The translations under genes were made by a program, and so were the position numbers. Below are positions 5,116 to 6,184 of a stretch of DNA of 6,184 nt, in pieces (positions within the stretch are counted from its first letter, which is position 1; every line of letters starts with the position of its first letter). The notes under the pieces were generated by a model, which saw nothing but the letters and a program-made list of their open reading frames with translations, was not told the DNA's origin and made no database searches. The stretch comes from Paracoccaceae bacterium (GTDB taxonomy: Bacteria > Pseudomonadota > Alphaproteobacteria > Rhodobacterales > Rhodobacteraceae), in the NCBI GenBank assembly GCA_013214715.1, contig JABSSB010000009.1:19392-25575 (forward strand), given 5' to 3'.

Positions 5116-6184
5116 CCTTTCACTGATCCGGCCGTGAGGCCTTTGGTCATGAACCGTTCGAGACCCAGAAACAGCGCCATGATCGGCACAGTAGCCACGA
5201 CAGCGCCCGCCATCAGATGCTGGCGCGGTATTTCCGAGGAGTTGAGGCTGGCAATCCCGCGCGTCAGGGTGAATTTCGTGGGATCATCCAGCAACATGAA
5301 GGCCAGCAGGAACTCATTCCAGGCGATCATGAAGACATAAAGCGATACCGAAGCAATCGCTGGCAGCGACAGCGGCAGGGTGATCTTCCAGATCACGGCC
5401 AGCCGCGACAGCCCGTCCATCAGCCCGGCCTCCTCCACCTCATGCGGAAGGCCACGGAAATATCCCTGCAGCATATACAGCGCAACAGGGATCGTCGTGA
5501 CGGGGTAGATCAAAAGGATGCCCACAATCGTGTTGCGCAGCCCTGTCATTGAAAAGGCGATATAGATCGGCAGGGCCAGAACGATCACAGGCACCATGTA
5601 GATCAACAGGATCGACCGGGAAAACAGCGCCTGGCCTTTGAACCGCAGCCGCGCAACCGCATATGCGCCTGGGATCGAAAAGGCGAGGGTGATGAAAACC
5701 GTCAGCACCGAGATCAGCAGCGAATTCACCATATATGTGCCAAAGTTGAAATCGTTGAAGAGCTCGGAATAAGACCGGAACAGATCCCAGCCCCTGGACA
5801 GGTCAATCGAGAAATCGAGCGGATTTTGGATCAGCTCTGACTGGTTTTTCAGGCTGGTCATGACCATCACGTAGAACGGGATCGCAACAATCGCCGTGAA
5901 GAAGATATAGCCAAAGCCCGTCAGGAAGCGGATCAACGCCTCCTCAAACTCGTGCTTGGTCAGCTTTGAGTGTCCGGGCAGCGGGGCCAGGATCACGGCC
6001 AGTGACCAGCCCGTGGCAAGCCCGGTGGCCGCATTGACCAGAGCCGCGGCCATCATGCCAGTATCAGCGGCCACCGGCCCGATGCCGATGGCGCCTAACA
6101 TGCCAAGACCCACAGCCACCAACCCACCGGTCAAAGGGGGTGTCAGACCGCGGATCAACATGGCCCCACCCACAACCCCCCCCC
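5112..6184 (-). CDS. CUT1 ABC transporter permease, MalG type (5' end missing or uncertain)
   Basis: Inner-membrane permease for a carbohydrate importer. Numbering from a GTG codon at 6173, the MalG-like core starts near residue 85. Membrane segments are at about 87-108, 147-172, 187-208, 215-235, 272-295 and 320-340. The EAA loop, EEAGLMDG (247-254) followed by ITLPLSLPAI (264-273), contacts the ATPase. The periplasmic loop after the first core helix carries TSLKNQSELIQNP, typical of MalG relatives. About 85 residues precede this core, with two hydrophobic glycine/alanine-rich stretches (about 15-35 and 39-64), an extension absent from ordinary MalG proteins of about 280 aa. The frame stays open to the right edge and I see no clear ribosome binding site for the GTG at 6173 or the ATG at 6162, so the gene is best treated as 5'-incomplete. 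Its stop overlaps the hydrolase start. Confidence 0.92.
   Translation of the reverse strand, partial: GGVVGGAMLIRGLTPPLTGGLVAVGLGMLGAIGIGPVAADTGMMAAALVNAATGLATGWSLAVILAPLPGHSKLTKHEFEEALIRFLTGFGYIFFTAIVAIPFYVMVMTSLKNQSELIQNPLDFSIDLSRGWDLFRSYSELFNDFNFGTYMVNSLLISVLTVFITLAFSIPGAYAVARLRFKGQALFSRSILLIYMVPVIVLALPIYIAFSMTGLRNTIVGILLIYPVTTIPVALYMLQGYFRGLPHEVEEAGLMDGLSRLAVIWKITLPLSLPAIASVSLYVFMIAWNEFLLAFMLLDDPTKFTLTRGIASLNSSEIPRQHLMAGAVVATVPIMALFLGLERFMTKGLTAGSVKG
6176..6184. repeat. Run of nine C at the right edge
   Basis: The plus strand ends in at least nine consecutive C, read as G on the permease coding strand. It could be real coding sequence (glycine codons), a slippage-prone tract, or a low-quality contig end. 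The sequence alone cannot tell these apart. Confidence 0.7.

Overview
The window looks like a chromosomal segment from an alphaproteobacterium, most likely of the Rhodobacterales (Roseobacter) type. The basis is moderately high GC content with matching codon use, the CUT1 sugar-transport proteins, and a putative-urea-type binding protein placed behind a guanidine-I riboswitch. This assignment rests on general resemblance recalled without a search. No rRNA, tRNA, CRISPR array, insertion sequence or phage gene is visible. Nearly every base belongs to a gene or a short regulatory gap.

Left block (1-1888, minus strand): the 5' part of a guanidine-responsive import operon. In transcription order it holds a guanidine-I (ykkC) riboswitch aptamer (1888-1792), a terminator-like expression platform (1791-1757), a periplasmic binding protein (1715-666), a strong intercistronic hairpin (656-636), and a SsuC/TauC/NrtB-type permease (620 to beyond the left edge). 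The binding protein resembles the family found next to urea/guanidine carboxylase genes. Together the riboswitch and the transporter point to uptake of guanidine or a guanidine-related nitrogen compound. The ATPase and any catabolic enzymes would lie beyond the left edge.

Middle (1889-2780): a 253-bp intergenic stretch with two abutting palindromes (2034-2065), followed by a plus-strand gene for a small, orphan ParA/MinD-superfamily ATPase (2142-2780). No ParB-type partner or parS-like site is in view. It ends only 11 bp from the converging right-hand operon.

Right block (2792-6184, minus strand): the 3' end of a CUT1 carbohydrate-import operon. In transcription order it holds a MalG-type permease with an unusual hydrophobic N-terminal extension (5' end lost at the right edge), a cytoplasmic GH63/mannosylglycerate-hydrolase-like glycoside hydrolase, and a MalK/UgpC-type ATPase. 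The genes overlap by 4 bases and 1 base, so they are probably translationally coupled. The arrangement suggests import of an intact glycoside followed by hydrolysis inside the cell. The substrate is not determined by the sequence; glucosylglycerate, mannosylglycerate or another alpha-glycoside are candidates.

I see no wholly new system. The best signals are the riboswitch with its possible switching helix, the implied substrate of the left transporter, the hydrolase-transporter pairing, and the palindrome pair upstream of the ParA-like gene.
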